DNA from: Streptomyces sp. HD
Lineage (GTDB): Bacteria; Actinomycetota; Actinomycetes; Streptomycetales; Streptomycetaceae
Assembly (NCBI RefSeq): GCF_028369295.1
Contig: NZ_JAQMYP010000032.1
Coordinates: forward strand, 51,747-115,746
Length of the DNA stretch: 64,000 nt
Reading direction: 5' to 3'
Shown: positions 24,074-33,318 of the stretch, piece after piece
Layout of the letters: every line of letters begins with the position of its first letter
Numbering within the stretch: position 1 is the stretch's first letter
Notes under the pieces: model-generated
What the model was told of the DNA's origin: nothing
Database searches by the model: none
Seen by the model: the letters and a program-made list of their open reading frames with translations, nothing else
Translations under genes and position numbers: made by a program

Positions 24074-26923
24074 TCAGGAACTGGCGGCCTCCAGGGCGAC
24101 GAGCCTCTCCCGCAGGTCCACCAGGAACTGCTCGCCGTTGGGCAGCATCTTCGCGACGGAACGCACTGTGGTGCCGGCGGGAGCCGAGGAGGCACCGTCC
24201 TCGATGTAGGCCGCGGCTTCCGGCATGTACGCGATGAGCAGGTCCTTGAAGGCGCGCATCGCGTCCTCGCGGTCCATCAGCGCGTCGATGGCCATGTCCA
24301 GGGACAACGGCGCACGCGCCGTGTCGTCCGTCGCGAGGGGCACCGTCCAGGTGTGCCGTCCCGAGCCCACCTGCAGCTCCTTCTGGCTGGGCAGTAGCAC
24401 GTCGGCGGTGGTGTTCGGCGGTACGAGGGCTTCGACGGTCAACTCGCCGCCGGACAGGGACCAGTTGACGGACGCGTCGCCGTAGGGCGTGCGCAGTGCT
24501 GCCTCCGCGTGGGTGAGCCCGCCTCCCGGCACGGGCGCGATGCGCAGGCGTCGGTAGCCGGGTGCGGCGGGGGCCAGGCCGGCGACCGTACGGTGCAGCC
24601 AGTCGGCGACGGCACCCAGCGCGTAGTGGTTGAAGGAGGTCATCCCGCTCGGGTTGACCGTGCCGTCCGGCAGCATGCTGTCCCAGCGCTCCCAGATCGT
24701 GGTGGCGCCCATGGTGACCGCATAGAGCCAGGACGGGCATTCGCGCTGGAGCAGCAGCCGGTACGCGATGTCGGCGTGTCCGGTGCTCGTCAGGGCGTCG
24801 CAGATCAGTGGGGTGCCGACGAATCCAGTGGCGATCTTGTACCCGCCGCCCCGCACCAGCTGGGCGAGCCGATTTCCGGCGTGGACGCGCTGGTCGGCTG
24901 TGGCCAGCAGGTCGAAGCAGAGGGCGAGGGCGTAGGCGGTGGGGGCGTCGGCCATCATCCGGCCGGCGCCGGTGACGTACTCCTGCTGGAACGCGGACCG
25001 GATCTCGGACGCCAGCGTCTGGTAGCGCTCGGCGTCGGCGGTCTTGCCGAGGATCTCGGCGGAGCGGGCGAGAAGGTAGGTGGAGCGGGCGAAGTACGCC
25101 GTGGCCACGAGTTCGCCCGGGGTGGCTGCGGCGTCCGGGCGTCCGGCCGGGGCGGTGGGGTCGAGCCAGTCGCCGAACTGGAAGCCGGTGTCCCACAGTC
25201 GGGACTCGCCCGCGAGGCCGGCCACGTGGTCCACCCAGGCACGCATCGAGTCGTACTGCGCCGCCAGGACCCCGGTGTCGCCGTAGCGTTCGTACAGCAC
25301 CCACGGCACCATGACCGCCGCGTCGCCCCAGGCCGCGGTGGCGGAGTCGGCTCCGGGAACGACGTTGGGCACGACGAACGGGACGACGCCGTTCTCGCCC
25401 TGCTCGGCGGCGAGGTCTGCCAGCCAGGAGGTGAGGAAACCGGCGCTGTCGTGCAGGTAGGAGGCGGTCGGCGAGAAGACCTGGATGTCGCCCGTCCAGC
25501 CAAGGCGTTCGTCGCGCTGGGGGCAGTCGGTGGGCAGGTCGAGGAAGTTGCCGCGCATGCCCCATACGACGTTCTCATGCAAGCGGTCGACGAGGTCGTC
25601 GGAGCAGCTGAACGTGCCGGTACGGGCAAGGTCGGAGTGCAGGACGACAGCCTTCACGGCGGTGGCGGCGTCGAAGTCGTCGGGGACGCCGGTGACCTCG
25701 GCGTAGCGGAAGCCGTGGAAGGTGAAGCGGGGTTCGAAGACTTCGGCGCCCTCGCCGCGCAGGGTGTAGGTGTCCGTCGCGGCGGCGGTGCGCAGCGGGC
25801 GGGTGCACAGTTGGCCCTCTTCGAGGACCTCGGCGTGGCGCAGTACCAGCTGCCGGCCGGGCTCGCCGGTCACCGTCACGCGGAGGCGTCCCACCAGGTT
25901 CTGGCCGAAGTCGAGGAGTGTCTTGCCGGAGGGCGTCGTGGTGACGGAGACCGGAGCGATCTCCTCGATACGGCGTACCGGTGGTCCGTCGGGGGCGACC
26001 AGGGTGGCGAGGTCGCGCTCGAGGGTGCGGACTCCGCGCCAGCCGGCGTCGTCATGACCGGGCTCCGACCAGCCGTGCCGTTCCAGCCGGGCGTCGTAGA
26101 CCTCGCCGTCGTACAGGCTGGAGGAGACGACGGGGCCGGTTGCCGCCTGCCATGAGCCGTCGGTCACGATGCGCTCGATGGTGCCGTCCTCGTAGGTCAC
26201 CTCCAGCTGTGCGAGGAAGGCGAGATGGTTGCCGTAGACGGCCCGGGTCTTGCCGTCGAAGCCGATACGGCCGCGGAACCAGCCGTCTGCGAGCACCCCG
26301 CCGAGGGCGTTGCGGCCCGGGCGCAGCAGGCCGGTGACGTCGAAGGTCTGGTAGCGCAGACGCTTGTCGTACGCCGTCCACCCGGGTGCGAGGACGTGGT
26401 CGCCGACCCAGTTGCCGTTCAGTTCGGCCTCGTAGACGCCGAGCGCGGTGGCGTAGAGGCGAGCCGAACGCACGGGGCCGCGCAGGTCGAACTCGCGGCG
26501 CAGGAGCGGGCAGGGCTGGTCGAGCTGCGCGTCCTCCTCCCAGTCGGGAGTGATGAAGGACGCCGACCAGTCCTCGGGAGCGAACAGCCCCGCCTCGACG
26601 GTCGCCGGCTCGCTCCAGGAGGACTTCGCGCCGTCGGGCCCGGTGACGCGGACACGGACGGTGGCTCGGTTGCGGGCCGGCAGCGGTGCGAAGGGCCAGG
26701 GGACGAGGACGGAATCGTCGGATTCGATGTGCAGCACGGTCGGCTCCGATCCCCCCTGCCCGGTGAGCTCCACCTCGTAAGCCGTCTGATGCCAGTTCGC
26801 GGTCTCTGTGAGCGTGGTCCAGGACAGACGGGGGGTGGCAGTGCCCAGGCCGACGGGTTCACGCACATGCTCGAAGCGGACGTCGGCAACGGTGACGGCG
26901 TGGGTGCGGGCTGCCTGGATCAC
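24074..26923 (-). CDS. Alpha-L-rhamnosidase, GH78
   Basis: A 949-residue GH78 enzyme. Regions in order are an N-terminal beta domain, carbohydrate-binding-like domain (WVGDHVLAPGWTAYDKRLRY), the rhamnosidase concanavalin-like domain, the (alpha/alpha)6 catalytic barrel with DCPQRDERLGWTGD (general-acid Glu) and TTIWERWDSM (second Glu), and a C-terminal beta domain. A tail of about 75 residues (LMDREDAMRAF...YMPEAAAYI) follows. It releases terminal L-rhamnose from glycosides; no signal peptide is seen, so it should be cytoplasmic. The GTG at 26923 (VIQAARTHAV) was chosen: the 156-nt longer frame crosses the promoter palindrome. The tail reappears as an orphan at 44330. Confidence 0.92.
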   Translation of the reverse strand: MIQAARTHAVTVADVRFEHVREPVGLGTATPRLSWTTLTETANWHQTAYEVELTGQGGSEPTVLHIESDDSVLVPWPFAPLPARNRATVRVRVTGPDGAKSSWSEPATVEAGLFAPEDWSASFITPDWEEDAQLDQPCPLLRREFDLRGPVRSARLYATALGVYEAELNGNWVGDHVLAPGWTAYDKRLRYQTFDVTGLLRPGRNALGGVLADGWFRGRIGFDGKTRAVYGNHLAFLAQLEVTYEDGTIERIVTDGSWQAATGPVVSSSLYDGEVYDARLERHGWSEPGHDDAGWRGVRTLERDLATLVAPDGPPVRRIEEIAPVSVTTTPSGKTLLDFGQNLVGRLRVTVTGEPGRQLVLRHAEVLEEGQLCTRPLRTAAATDTYTLRGEGAEVFEPRFTFHGFRYAEVTGVPDDFDAATAVKAVVLHSDLARTGTFSCSDDLVDRLHENVVWGMRGNFLDLPTDCPQRDERLGWTGDIQVFSPTASYLHDSAGFLTSWLADLAAEQGENGVVPFVVPNVVPGADSATAAWGDAAVMVPWVLYERYGDTGVLAAQYDSMRAWVDHVAGLAGESRLWDTGFQFGDWLDPTAPAGRPDAAATPGELVATAYFARSTYLLARSAEILGKTADAERYQTLASEIRSAFQQEYVTGAGRMMADAPTAYALALCFDLLATADQRVHAGNRLAQLVRGGGYKIATGFVGTPLICDALTSTGHADIAYRLLLQRECPSWLYAVTMGATTIWERWDSMLPDGTVNPSGMTSFNHYALGAVADWLHRTVAGLAPAAPGYRRLRIAPVPGGGLTHAEAALRTPYGDASVNWSLSGGELTVEALVPPNTTADVLLPSQKELQVGSGRHTWTVPLATDDTARAPLSLDMAIDALMDREDAMRAFKDLLIAYMPEAAAYIEDGASSAPAGTTVRSVAKMLPNGEQFLVDLRERLVALEAASS

Positions 26924-26942
26924 TAGGGGCTCCCCATTTCTA

Positions 26943-26954
26943 TGAATCGATTCA
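26943..26954. promoter_or_regulatory. LacI-type palindrome upstream of rhamnosidase
   Basis: TGAATCGATTCA, a perfect 12-bp palindrome 20 nt upstream of the rhamnosidase start. The CG-centred form is usual for LacI-family operators. No lacI gene lies in the window. Confidence 0.5.
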
Positions 26955-27029
26955 ATCCATGACCCACACCTAGACCGACGGTCCGGAGTGGCTCGAAAAA
27001 GTCTGTGACTGAACCCTAGCCATGAAACC

Positions 27030-27046
27030 CGAATGCTACTAGGTTT
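27030..27046 (-). promoter_or_regulatory. Shared motif site A (rhamnosidase / MFS divergent region)
   Basis: On the minus strand this reads AAACCTAGTAGCATTCG. Sites B and C carry the same ACCTAG...CATTCG. A related AACCCTAG half lies at 27012-27019, making the locus partly dyad-symmetric around CTAG boxes. It lies in the 519-bp divergent region between the rhamnosidase and the MFS gene. Confidence 0.5.
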
Positions 27047-27442
27047 CCGCCGTGTGAACTTCCGACACGGTCCGATCACCCCCGTTCACGTGCAGTAGGA
27101 AGCAGTCTTTCCCGTCTGTCCACCCTCCGTCGGTGACCAGCAGGTCACCACTGGGGACGGTTGACGGTTCAGGCCATGGTTCCCGTCATGGCCGCCACGG
27201 ATCTGAAAGGTTCCAACCCCTCGCGTCGGCATCCGACCTCGCCGCCGCAAGCCGCACTTCCCGGCTCCGTCCGAGTCCCCCACCGGCGTCGCTGCTGCGC
27301 CCCGCGCCTGCACGTCGTGCTCGACAGCCACTCACCACCGCTCGACGCGCTCCGCCCGCTCCGCATGAGCGTGCCGGTGCCGTCGCCCTCCCGCAGTCCG
27401 CCGAGCCGCGCGGGCCGCCTTCTGATGAGAGGCCACACTGCC

Positions 27443-28936
27443 GTGTCTTCATCCACCACTCCCTCCGCGCCCCCGCCCACCGCACCGGCGTCCCCGACCA
27501 CTGCCGAGCCCGCAGGCCTCGGTGCCCGTCTGGCTCTGATCGCGGTGGCCCTGATGTGGCCGACCCAGTTGCTGTCACTGAGCGGCCTGCTCGGAGGCAG
27601 CGCCCAGGCATCCGTCGCCCTGCACTTCCACACGGCGGAGATCGGCTGGTTCCTCCTCGTCAACGCGCTGGTCGGCACGGTCGTCCTGCCCTTCGTCGTG
27701 AAGGCGGCCGACCTGTACGGCAAGCGCAACACGATGATCGCCATCACCGTGCTCGGCCTGGTCGGCGACATCGTCGCCGCACTCGCCACCAACTACGAGA
27801 CCCTGCTGATCGGCCGCGCCATCGCCGGCTTCTACGCGCCGATCGCCGCCCTGGCCTACGCCAGCGTCCGTGAGCTCTTCCCGCCCAAGCAGGTCGGCAC
27901 CGCCAGCGGGTTCATCGGCAGCGGCATCGCGTTCGTGGCCCTGGGAGGCCCTTTCCTCACGGGGTGGCTGCTGGATTCCTTCGGCTTCCGCGGCGTCCTG
28001 TGGGCGCTGGCCATCGCCACGGCCGTCGGGCTGGTTCTCCTGCTCACCGTCGTGCCCGAGACACCCCACCGGGTGAGGGACACCAGGTTCAACTGGCTGT
28101 CCGGGCTGCTCCTGGGCGTCGGCGCGGCGTCGGTCATCTACGGCGTGGGCAAGGGCGGCGAGTGGGGCCGGACGGACGCCGCCACTCTGGGGTTCATCGT
28201 CGGTGGCGTGCTGGCGGTGATCCTCTTCGTCGTCATCGAGAAGAAGTCCGCGAACCCGCTGTTCGACCTCACCATGATGTCCCGCCGCCCGGTGTGGAGC
28301 GTCATGGTCGCGACCTCCCTCATCGCCGGAACCGTCTTCGGCACCGGCGTCATCACCCAGCTGCTGGTCCTCTTCCCCAAGATCCCCACGGTCTCGGACG
28401 GTCTGGGCATGACCGCCACCCACTTCGCGGTCATCGGCATCCCCTCCAGCATCCTCATCCTGCTCGTCGGCTTCGGCACCGGCGCCCTGGTGCGCAGGAT
28501 CGACGCACGCATCCCGCTGGGCCTGGGCGCCGCGCTCGCCTGCCTCGGCTTCGTGCTCTCGCACAGCTGGCACTACACGAGCTTCCAGCTGATCATCCTG
28601 GGGCCCGTTTCCGCGTTCGCCATGGGCATGATCGTCGCGTCGATGCCTGTGCTCATCATCCAGGCGGTCGACCCCGACGAGCAGGCCACCGCCAGCGGCC
28701 TGCAGAACCTCATGCAGGGCGTGACCATCTCGGTGATCACGCAACTCGTCTACGTGGTCCTCGCCCAGGACAGCCGTGTCGTCCAGGGCACCCGCTTCTA
28801 CCTGGACGCCGGTTACAAGAACGCCATGCTCCTCGGCGCCGGTCTCGCGGCGGCGGGCCTCCTGACCGTGGCTCTGATTCCCAAGCTGAAGCGCACCGAG
28901 GACGTGACCGCGGGCGAGGCCCTGAGCCACTCCTGA
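27443..28936 (+). CDS. MFS transporter (DHA2-like permease)
   Basis: A 497-residue membrane protein with about fourteen predicted TM segments and MFS loop motifs (DLYGKRNTMIA, GFYAPIAALAYASVRELFPP). The GTG at 27443 follows GAGAGG by 10 nt; an in-frame ATG at 27425 is an alternative, and the frame further upstream is low-complexity noise. It is divergent from the rhamnosidase and followed by a GH3 gene. Context suggests import of glycosides or export of toxic aglycones; sequence alone cannot decide. Confidence 0.88.
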   Translation: MSSSTTPSAPPPTAPASPTTAEPAGLGARLALIAVALMWPTQLLSLSGLLGGSAQASVALHFHTAEIGWFLLVNALVGTVVLPFVVKAADLYGKRNTMIAITVLGLVGDIVAALATNYETLLIGRAIAGFYAPIAALAYASVRELFPPKQVGTASGFIGSGIAFVALGGPFLTGWLLDSFGFRGVLWALAIATAVGLVLLLTVVPETPHRVRDTRFNWLSGLLLGVGAASVIYGVGKGGEWGRTDAATLGFIVGGVLAVILFVVIEKKSANPLFDLTMMSRRPVWSVMVATSLIAGTVFGTGVITQLLVLFPKIPTVSDGLGMTATHFAVIGIPSSILILLVGFGTGALVRRIDARIPLGLGAALACLGFVLSHSWHYTSFQLIILGPVSAFAMGMIVASMPVLIIQAVDPDEQATASGLQNLMQGVTISVITQLVYVVLAQDSRVVQGTRFYLDAGYKNAMLLGAGLAAAGLLTVALIPKLKRTEDVTAGEALSHS

Positions 28937-28948
28937 CCGTGCCCCCCT

Positions 28949-28974
28949 GTCTGGTCCGTCCCGGCGGACCAGAC
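28949..28974. terminator. Hairpin between MFS and GH3 genes
   Basis: Ten-base perfect arms GTCTGGTCCG and CGGACCAGAC with a 6-nt loop, in the 63-bp gap between the MFS stop and the GH3 start. It may attenuate read-through and set relative expression of the two genes. Confidence 0.55.
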
Positions 28975-28999
28975 CTCCCCTCACCGAAAGGCAACCCCC

Positions 29000-31438
29000 A
29001 TGGCCCGTCGGCAGTCGGTCGACGAAGCGGATCTCACCCGGCGCCTCGACGCCATGTCCCTCAAGGAGAAGGTGACCCTGCTCACCGGCGGCGACGCCTG
29101 GACCCTGACACCGGTCGTCGCCGCCGGCCTCGCTTCCCTCGCCCTGTCCGACGGGCCCGTCGGCCCCCGCGGCACCACGTTCGGCGCCGACGCCCCTGCC
29201 GCACTGCTCTTCCCCAGCCCCACTTCACTGGCAGCGGCCTGGGACGAGGACCTGGCCCACGAGGCCGGGCGGCTGATGGGACTGAAGGCCCGCGAGATGG
29301 GCATCCACGTCCTGCTCGCCCCCACCGTCAACCTCCACCGTTCGCCCCTCGGCGGCCGGCACTTCGAGTGTTACTCCGAGGACCCCCACCTCACCGCACG
29401 TATCGCCACCGGCCTCGTCAAGGGGGTGCAGTCGACCGGCGTCGCTGCCACCGTCAAGCACTTCGTCGGCAACGACTCCGAGACCGAGCGCATGACCTAC
29501 GACGCCCGGATCGACCCGACGACGCTGCGCGAGACGTACCTGCCGCCCTTCGAGGCGACGGTGCGGGAGGCGGAGGCCTGGGTGGTGATGGCCGCCTACA
29601 ACTCGGTCGGCGGCACGACGATGACCGAGAACGCCGAGCTGCTCACCGGCCTCCTGAAGGAGGATTGGGGGTTCGACGGCGTCGTCGTCTCCGACTGGCA
29701 GGCCGCCCGGTCCCTGGAGGCCTCCGCCCTGGCCGGCCTCGACCTGGTGATGCCGGGACCGGACGGCCCCTGGGGCGACGCTCTGGTCGCCGCCGTGGAA
29801 CAGGGCAGCGTGCCCGAGTCCGTGGTCGACGACAAGGTACGGCGGATCCTGCGGCTCGCAGCACGCACCGGCGCCCTCGACGGCGTCGACGGGCCGCCGG
29901 CAGAGCCCGTGCCCGGCGACATACGCGCACGCATCCGCGACCTCGCCGTACGCGGGTCGGTCCTGCTGCGCAACGACGGCCTGCTGCCGCTCGCCCCTGC
30001 CGCGCTCCGCAAGGTCGCACTCATCGGACCCAACGCGGTTCGTTTCGCACCGCAAGGCGGCGGCAGCGCCCATGTCACACCCGAGCATGTCGTGACACCC
30101 GCGGACGGCCTGCGCCGCGCGCTCGGTGAACACGTCGAGGTCACTGTCCACCCGGGCGTCTTCCCGCACGCCAAACTGCCCCCGATCCACGCAGGGTTGA
30201 CCACTGACCCCGTGGACGGCGCGCCAGGCGTGCGCCTGGAGTACCGCGCGGCAGACGGCACCCTCGTCTCCGACGAACACAAGGACCCCTCGGCCTGGTG
30301 GTTCCCCATCATCCTCGGAGACGACGTCGATGAACTGTGCCTGCGGACCCGGCTCACCCTGACGGAGTCCGGCGAGCACCGCCTGTCCGTCCTGGGAACC
30401 GGCCACTTCACCCTGCACGTGCCGGGCCAGCAGCCCCAGACCCACGAGGAACTGCAAGAAGGCGACGACATCGCCGCACTCCTGCTCAACCCGCCGTCGC
30501 ACACCTTCGTCTTCCCCGCGGCGCGAGGCGAGACCGAGATCCTGGTGCGGGTGCGCCCGCACCGCAACCTCCCCTACCCCATCACCCTGCTGGGCCTCGG
30601 CTACGACGTCCCGCGCTGCAGCGACGAGGAGGAACTGCGGGCGGCAGCTGACGCCGCGGCGGACGCGGACGTCGTCGTTCTCATGATCGGCAGCGACGCC
30701 GACACCGAGACCGAGAACACCGACCGCACTTCCCTCACGTGGCGCGGCCTTCAGGACCAGCTCGTCGAACGAGTCTGCGCCGCGAACCCCCGCACCGCCG
30801 TCGTCGTCAACGCCGGCTCGCCCTTCCTGATGCCGTGGGCCGAACGACCGGCCGCGCTGCTGTGGTCGTGGTTCCCCGGCCAGGAGGGCGGCGACGCGAT
30901 CGCGGACATCCTGACCGGCACCGAGCCGGGCGGGCGCCTGCCCACCACCTTCCCGGCGGTCGAGGAGGACGTACCGGTTCTGTCGACCCAGCCGGTCGAC
31001 GGCGTCCTCGACTACATGGAAGGGACACTGATCGGGCACCGCGCCTACGCGGCGTCCGGCACGGCACCGCTCTTCCCGTTCGGCCACGGTCTTTCGTACA
31101 CCACCTGGCAGTACCAGGACTTCGTGGTCACCGGAGACCTGGAGCGCGGGCTCACCATCCGCGTCCATGTCCGCAACACTGGTTCAAGGGCCGGCCGGGA
31201 GGTCGTCCAGGCCTATCTGGAACCGGCCGACGGCTCCGAACCGGCCCGCCTGATCGGATTCACCGCCCTCGAGGCGGAGGCCGGCGCCGCCGCGGTCGCC
31301 ACCGTCCAGGTGCCCGCACAGGCTCTCGCCCGCTGGACCGGGAGCGGTTGGGGCACCCGATCCGGGCCGCACCTGCTCCGGGTCGGACGCTCGGTCCTGG
31401 ACACCCCGCTCGGTACCCATGTGGCGCGACCAGCCTGA
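29000..31438 (+). CDS. Beta-glucosidase, GH3, with PA14-like insert
   Basis: An 812-residue GH3 glycosidase: substrate-binding KHF (153-155), NDSETER, and nucleophile Asp232 in VVVSDWQAA. The (alpha/beta)6 sandwich domain starts near residue 310. A PA14-like insert sits around 395-530, followed by the GHGLSYTTW loop and a fibronectin-III-like C-terminus. Insert-bearing GH3 enzymes often act on glucosylated plant metabolites such as saponins. No signal peptide is seen. It probably removes glucose after or before rhamnose removal by the neighbouring GH78. Confidence 0.92.
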   Translation: MARRQSVDEADLTRRLDAMSLKEKVTLLTGGDAWTLTPVVAAGLASLALSDGPVGPRGTTFGADAPAALLFPSPTSLAAAWDEDLAHEAGRLMGLKAREMGIHVLLAPTVNLHRSPLGGRHFECYSEDPHLTARIATGLVKGVQSTGVAATVKHFVGNDSETERMTYDARIDPTTLRETYLPPFEATVREAEAWVVMAAYNSVGGTTMTENAELLTGLLKEDWGFDGVVVSDWQAARSLEASALAGLDLVMPGPDGPWGDALVAAVEQGSVPESVVDDKVRRILRLAARTGALDGVDGPPAEPVPGDIRARIRDLAVRGSVLLRNDGLLPLAPAALRKVALIGPNAVRFAPQGGGSAHVTPEHVVTPADGLRRALGEHVEVTVHPGVFPHAKLPPIHAGLTTDPVDGAPGVRLEYRAADGTLVSDEHKDPSAWWFPIILGDDVDELCLRTRLTLTESGEHRLSVLGTGHFTLHVPGQQPQTHEELQEGDDIAALLLNPPSHTFVFPAARGETEILVRVRPHRNLPYPITLLGLGYDVPRCSDEEELRAAADAAADADVVVLMIGSDADTETENTDRTSLTWRGLQDQLVERVCAANPRTAVVVNAGSPFLMPWAERPAALLWSWFPGQEGGDAIADILTGTEPGGRLPTTFPAVEEDVPVLSTQPVDGVLDYMEGTLIGHRAYAASGTAPLFPFGHGLSYTTWQYQDFVVTGDLERGLTIRVHVRNTGSRAGREVVQAYLEPADGSEPARLIGFTALEAEAGAAAVATVQVPAQALARWTGSGWGTRSGPHLLRVGRSVLDTPLGTHVARPA

Positions 31439-31493
31439 ACGCCGGTGAGTCCCTGGTATGCCGAGCTGACGGACGGTGAAGTACGGTCGGGGC

Positions 31494-32129
31494 GTGAGCA
31501 CACCACGCAAGCCCCGCGGCCCCTACCGCAAGGGTCTGGAGCGCCGGAAGCAGATCCTGCGGGCCGCCCTGGAGGTCTTCCACGAGCACGGCGAACGCGG
31601 CTCGTCGCTCAAGGAGATCGCCGACCGCGTGGGCATGTCGCAGGCGGGTGTGCTGCACTACTTCGACTCCCGCGAGGAACTACTGCTGGCCGTCCTGGCC
31701 GAACGAGACGCCCTGGACACCGAGTCGGTCGCCGACGCGACGTCCCCGGGCGAAGCCGTCGCCCGGACCGTGGCACACAATGCCCAAGAGCCGGGCCTGG
31801 TCGACCTGTTCGTCACCCTGTCCGCCGCCGCGTCCGACCCGGACCATCCGGCCCACGCGTTCTTCAAGCAGCGGTACGCGGACCTGGGTGCCCAGATCGA
31901 GGACGGTCTGGTCACGGCCCAGCAGCAAGGGCAGATCCGTCCGGACATCACACCGCGGCACATGGCGCGGATGCTGGTGGCCCTCTCGGACGGGCTTCAG
32001 TTGCAGTGGCTGCTGGATCCGAGTGTCGACATGGCGGAGACGATCGACGCGTTCAACCGGATGTGCCGGGCCTGGTCGGACGAGACGAGCGGCTCGGCGC
32101 CTCAGGCGTCGTCCCGCGACCACGCCTGA
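31494..32129 (+). CDS. TetR-family regulator of glycoside block
   Basis: 211 residues from the GTG at 31494 (an in-frame GTG at 31476 is possible). The N-terminal HTH is SSLKEIADRVGMSQAGVLHYF, typical of the TetR_C_6/BetI-like group common beside sugar and glycoside genes. It lies 55 nt after the GH3 stop, so it may be co-transcribed or have its own promoter. The repeated ACCTAG...CATTCG motif upstream of three units is a candidate operator, though this pairing is inference. Confidence 0.88.
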   Translation: MSTPRKPRGPYRKGLERRKQILRAALEVFHEHGERGSSLKEIADRVGMSQAGVLHYFDSREELLLAVLAERDALDTESVADATSPGEAVARTVAHNAQEPGLVDLFVTLSAAASDPDHPAHAFFKQRYADLGAQIEDGLVTAQQQGQIRPDITPRHMARMLVALSDGLQLQWLLDPSVDMAETIDAFNRMCRAWSDETSGSAPQASSRDHA

Positions 32130-32462
32130 GCTTCGACACCACAACTCACCGCAGCACCGCCTTCAAGCCGCCGCGCACCGTCACAGGGCCCTGCGGTCAC
32201 TCCCGCGCGCCCTCAGCGGCCACAGCGCGGTCCTGGTATTTCCGTAGCATCCAATACCTAGCGTCATTCGCTTTTTGCTTCTAGAGTCGGTCGCCGACGC
32301 CCTTCCGTGTCGTCGCGCCTGGCCATCCACGTATGCGGCGCAGCTACCCCGCCGCAGGCCGCAGCACGGGAAACGGCGCCTCTTCCGCCTCCTCGAAAAA
32401 CAACCACGATGCGTGCGCGCACCGCACTCAGCGGCTCCGCCGCAAGACCAAGAGGCAGCCCT
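32130..32462. promoter_or_regulatory. Promoter region of SDR/MFS unit
   Basis: 333 bp between tetR and the SDR. It contains motif site B (32256-32270) and an AT-rich stretch (32265-32285). No gene is supported here; the open frame reaching upstream from the SDR has no start with a ribosome site. Confidence 0.5.
32256..32270 (+). promoter_or_regulatory. Shared motif site B (upstream of SDR)
   Basis: ACCTAGCGTCATTCG, the same motif as site C (two mismatches) and site A (ACCTAGTAGCATTCG). It lies about 190 nt upstream of the SDR start. Confidence 0.5.
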
Positions 32463-33233
32463 ATGGAACGCCTGAACAGCCACCGCATGCTCGTCACCGG
32501 ATCCGCTTCCGGCATCGGCCGTGCGACCACCCTCCGACTCCTTTCCGAGGGAGCCCGCGTCGTCGCAACAGACATCGCCGAGGACAGCCTTGCCGAGACG
32601 GCCGAACTCGCCGACAAGGCAGGAACCGGCGACCGGCTTCGGACGACCGTCCTCGACGTCTCCGACGAGAGCGCGGTGAACAGCGTCGTGGCAGACGCCG
32701 TCGCCGGTCTCGGCGGTTTGGACGCCCTGGTCAACGTGGCCGGCATGCTGCGCGGGGCCCACACCCACGAATGCTCCCTGGAACTGTGGAACCGCGTCAT
32801 CGCCGTGAACCTCACCGGCACCTTCCTGGTGACCCGGGCGGCGCTGCCCGCACTGCTGGAGGCGGGCCGGGGCGTGGTGGTGAACTTCAGCTCCACCTCG
32901 GCCCAGTTCGCCCACCCGTTCATGGCCGCGTACTCCGCGAGCAAGGGCGGGATCCTGTCCTTCACCCACAGCATCGCCCAGGAGTACGGCAAGCAGAGCC
33001 TGCGCGCGGTGAACATCAACCCGGGCAGCATCTCCAGCGGCATCACCGAGAACATCTTCTCGCTCGTCCCCGAGGACACCGACTGGAACCTCTTCACCAA
33101 GCTCACGCCCGCCCTCGGCGAGGGCTTCGGTTCGCCCGACACCGTCGCCGGCGTCGTCGCGATGCTCGTCTCCGACGACGGAGCCTTCATCACCGGCACC
33201 GAGATCCGCATCGACGGCGGCACCCACCAGTAG
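32463..33233 (+). CDS. SDR-family oxidoreductase
   Basis: A 256-residue SDR: TGSASGIG near residue 12, NVAG, Ser in NFSSTSA, YSASK giving Tyr and Lys, and the C-terminal TGTEIRIDGG seen in many NAD(P)-dependent classical SDRs. The ATG at 32463 (MERLNSH) is preceded by an AGAGG-like site. It is followed 85 nt later by an MFS permease. It may oxidise a released sugar or a hydroxyl of the aglycone. Substrate unknown. Confidence 0.88.
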   Translation: MERLNSHRMLVTGSASGIGRATTLRLLSEGARVVATDIAEDSLAETAELADKAGTGDRLRTTVLDVSDESAVNSVVADAVAGLGGLDALVNVAGMLRGAHTHECSLELWNRVIAVNLTGTFLVTRAALPALLEAGRGVVVNFSSTSAQFAHPFMAAYSASKGGILSFTHSIAQEYGKQSLRAVNINPGSISSGITENIFSLVPEDTDWNLFTKLTPALGEGFGSPDTVAGVVAMLVSDDGAFITGTEIRIDGGTHQ

Positions 33234-33318
33234 GACCTGCGCGGGAGCATCTCGCGCCCGCGTCGACACTCCCCCACCGAATCCGCGCATGAGCATGCCT
33301 GACCGGCCGGAGGCCGCC

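Noticed and set aside
29000..31438. Secreted glycosidases for plant cell-wall breakdown
   Set aside because: None of the GH78 or GH3 proteins starts with a signal peptide, and permeases accompany them, so intracellular glycoside use fits better.
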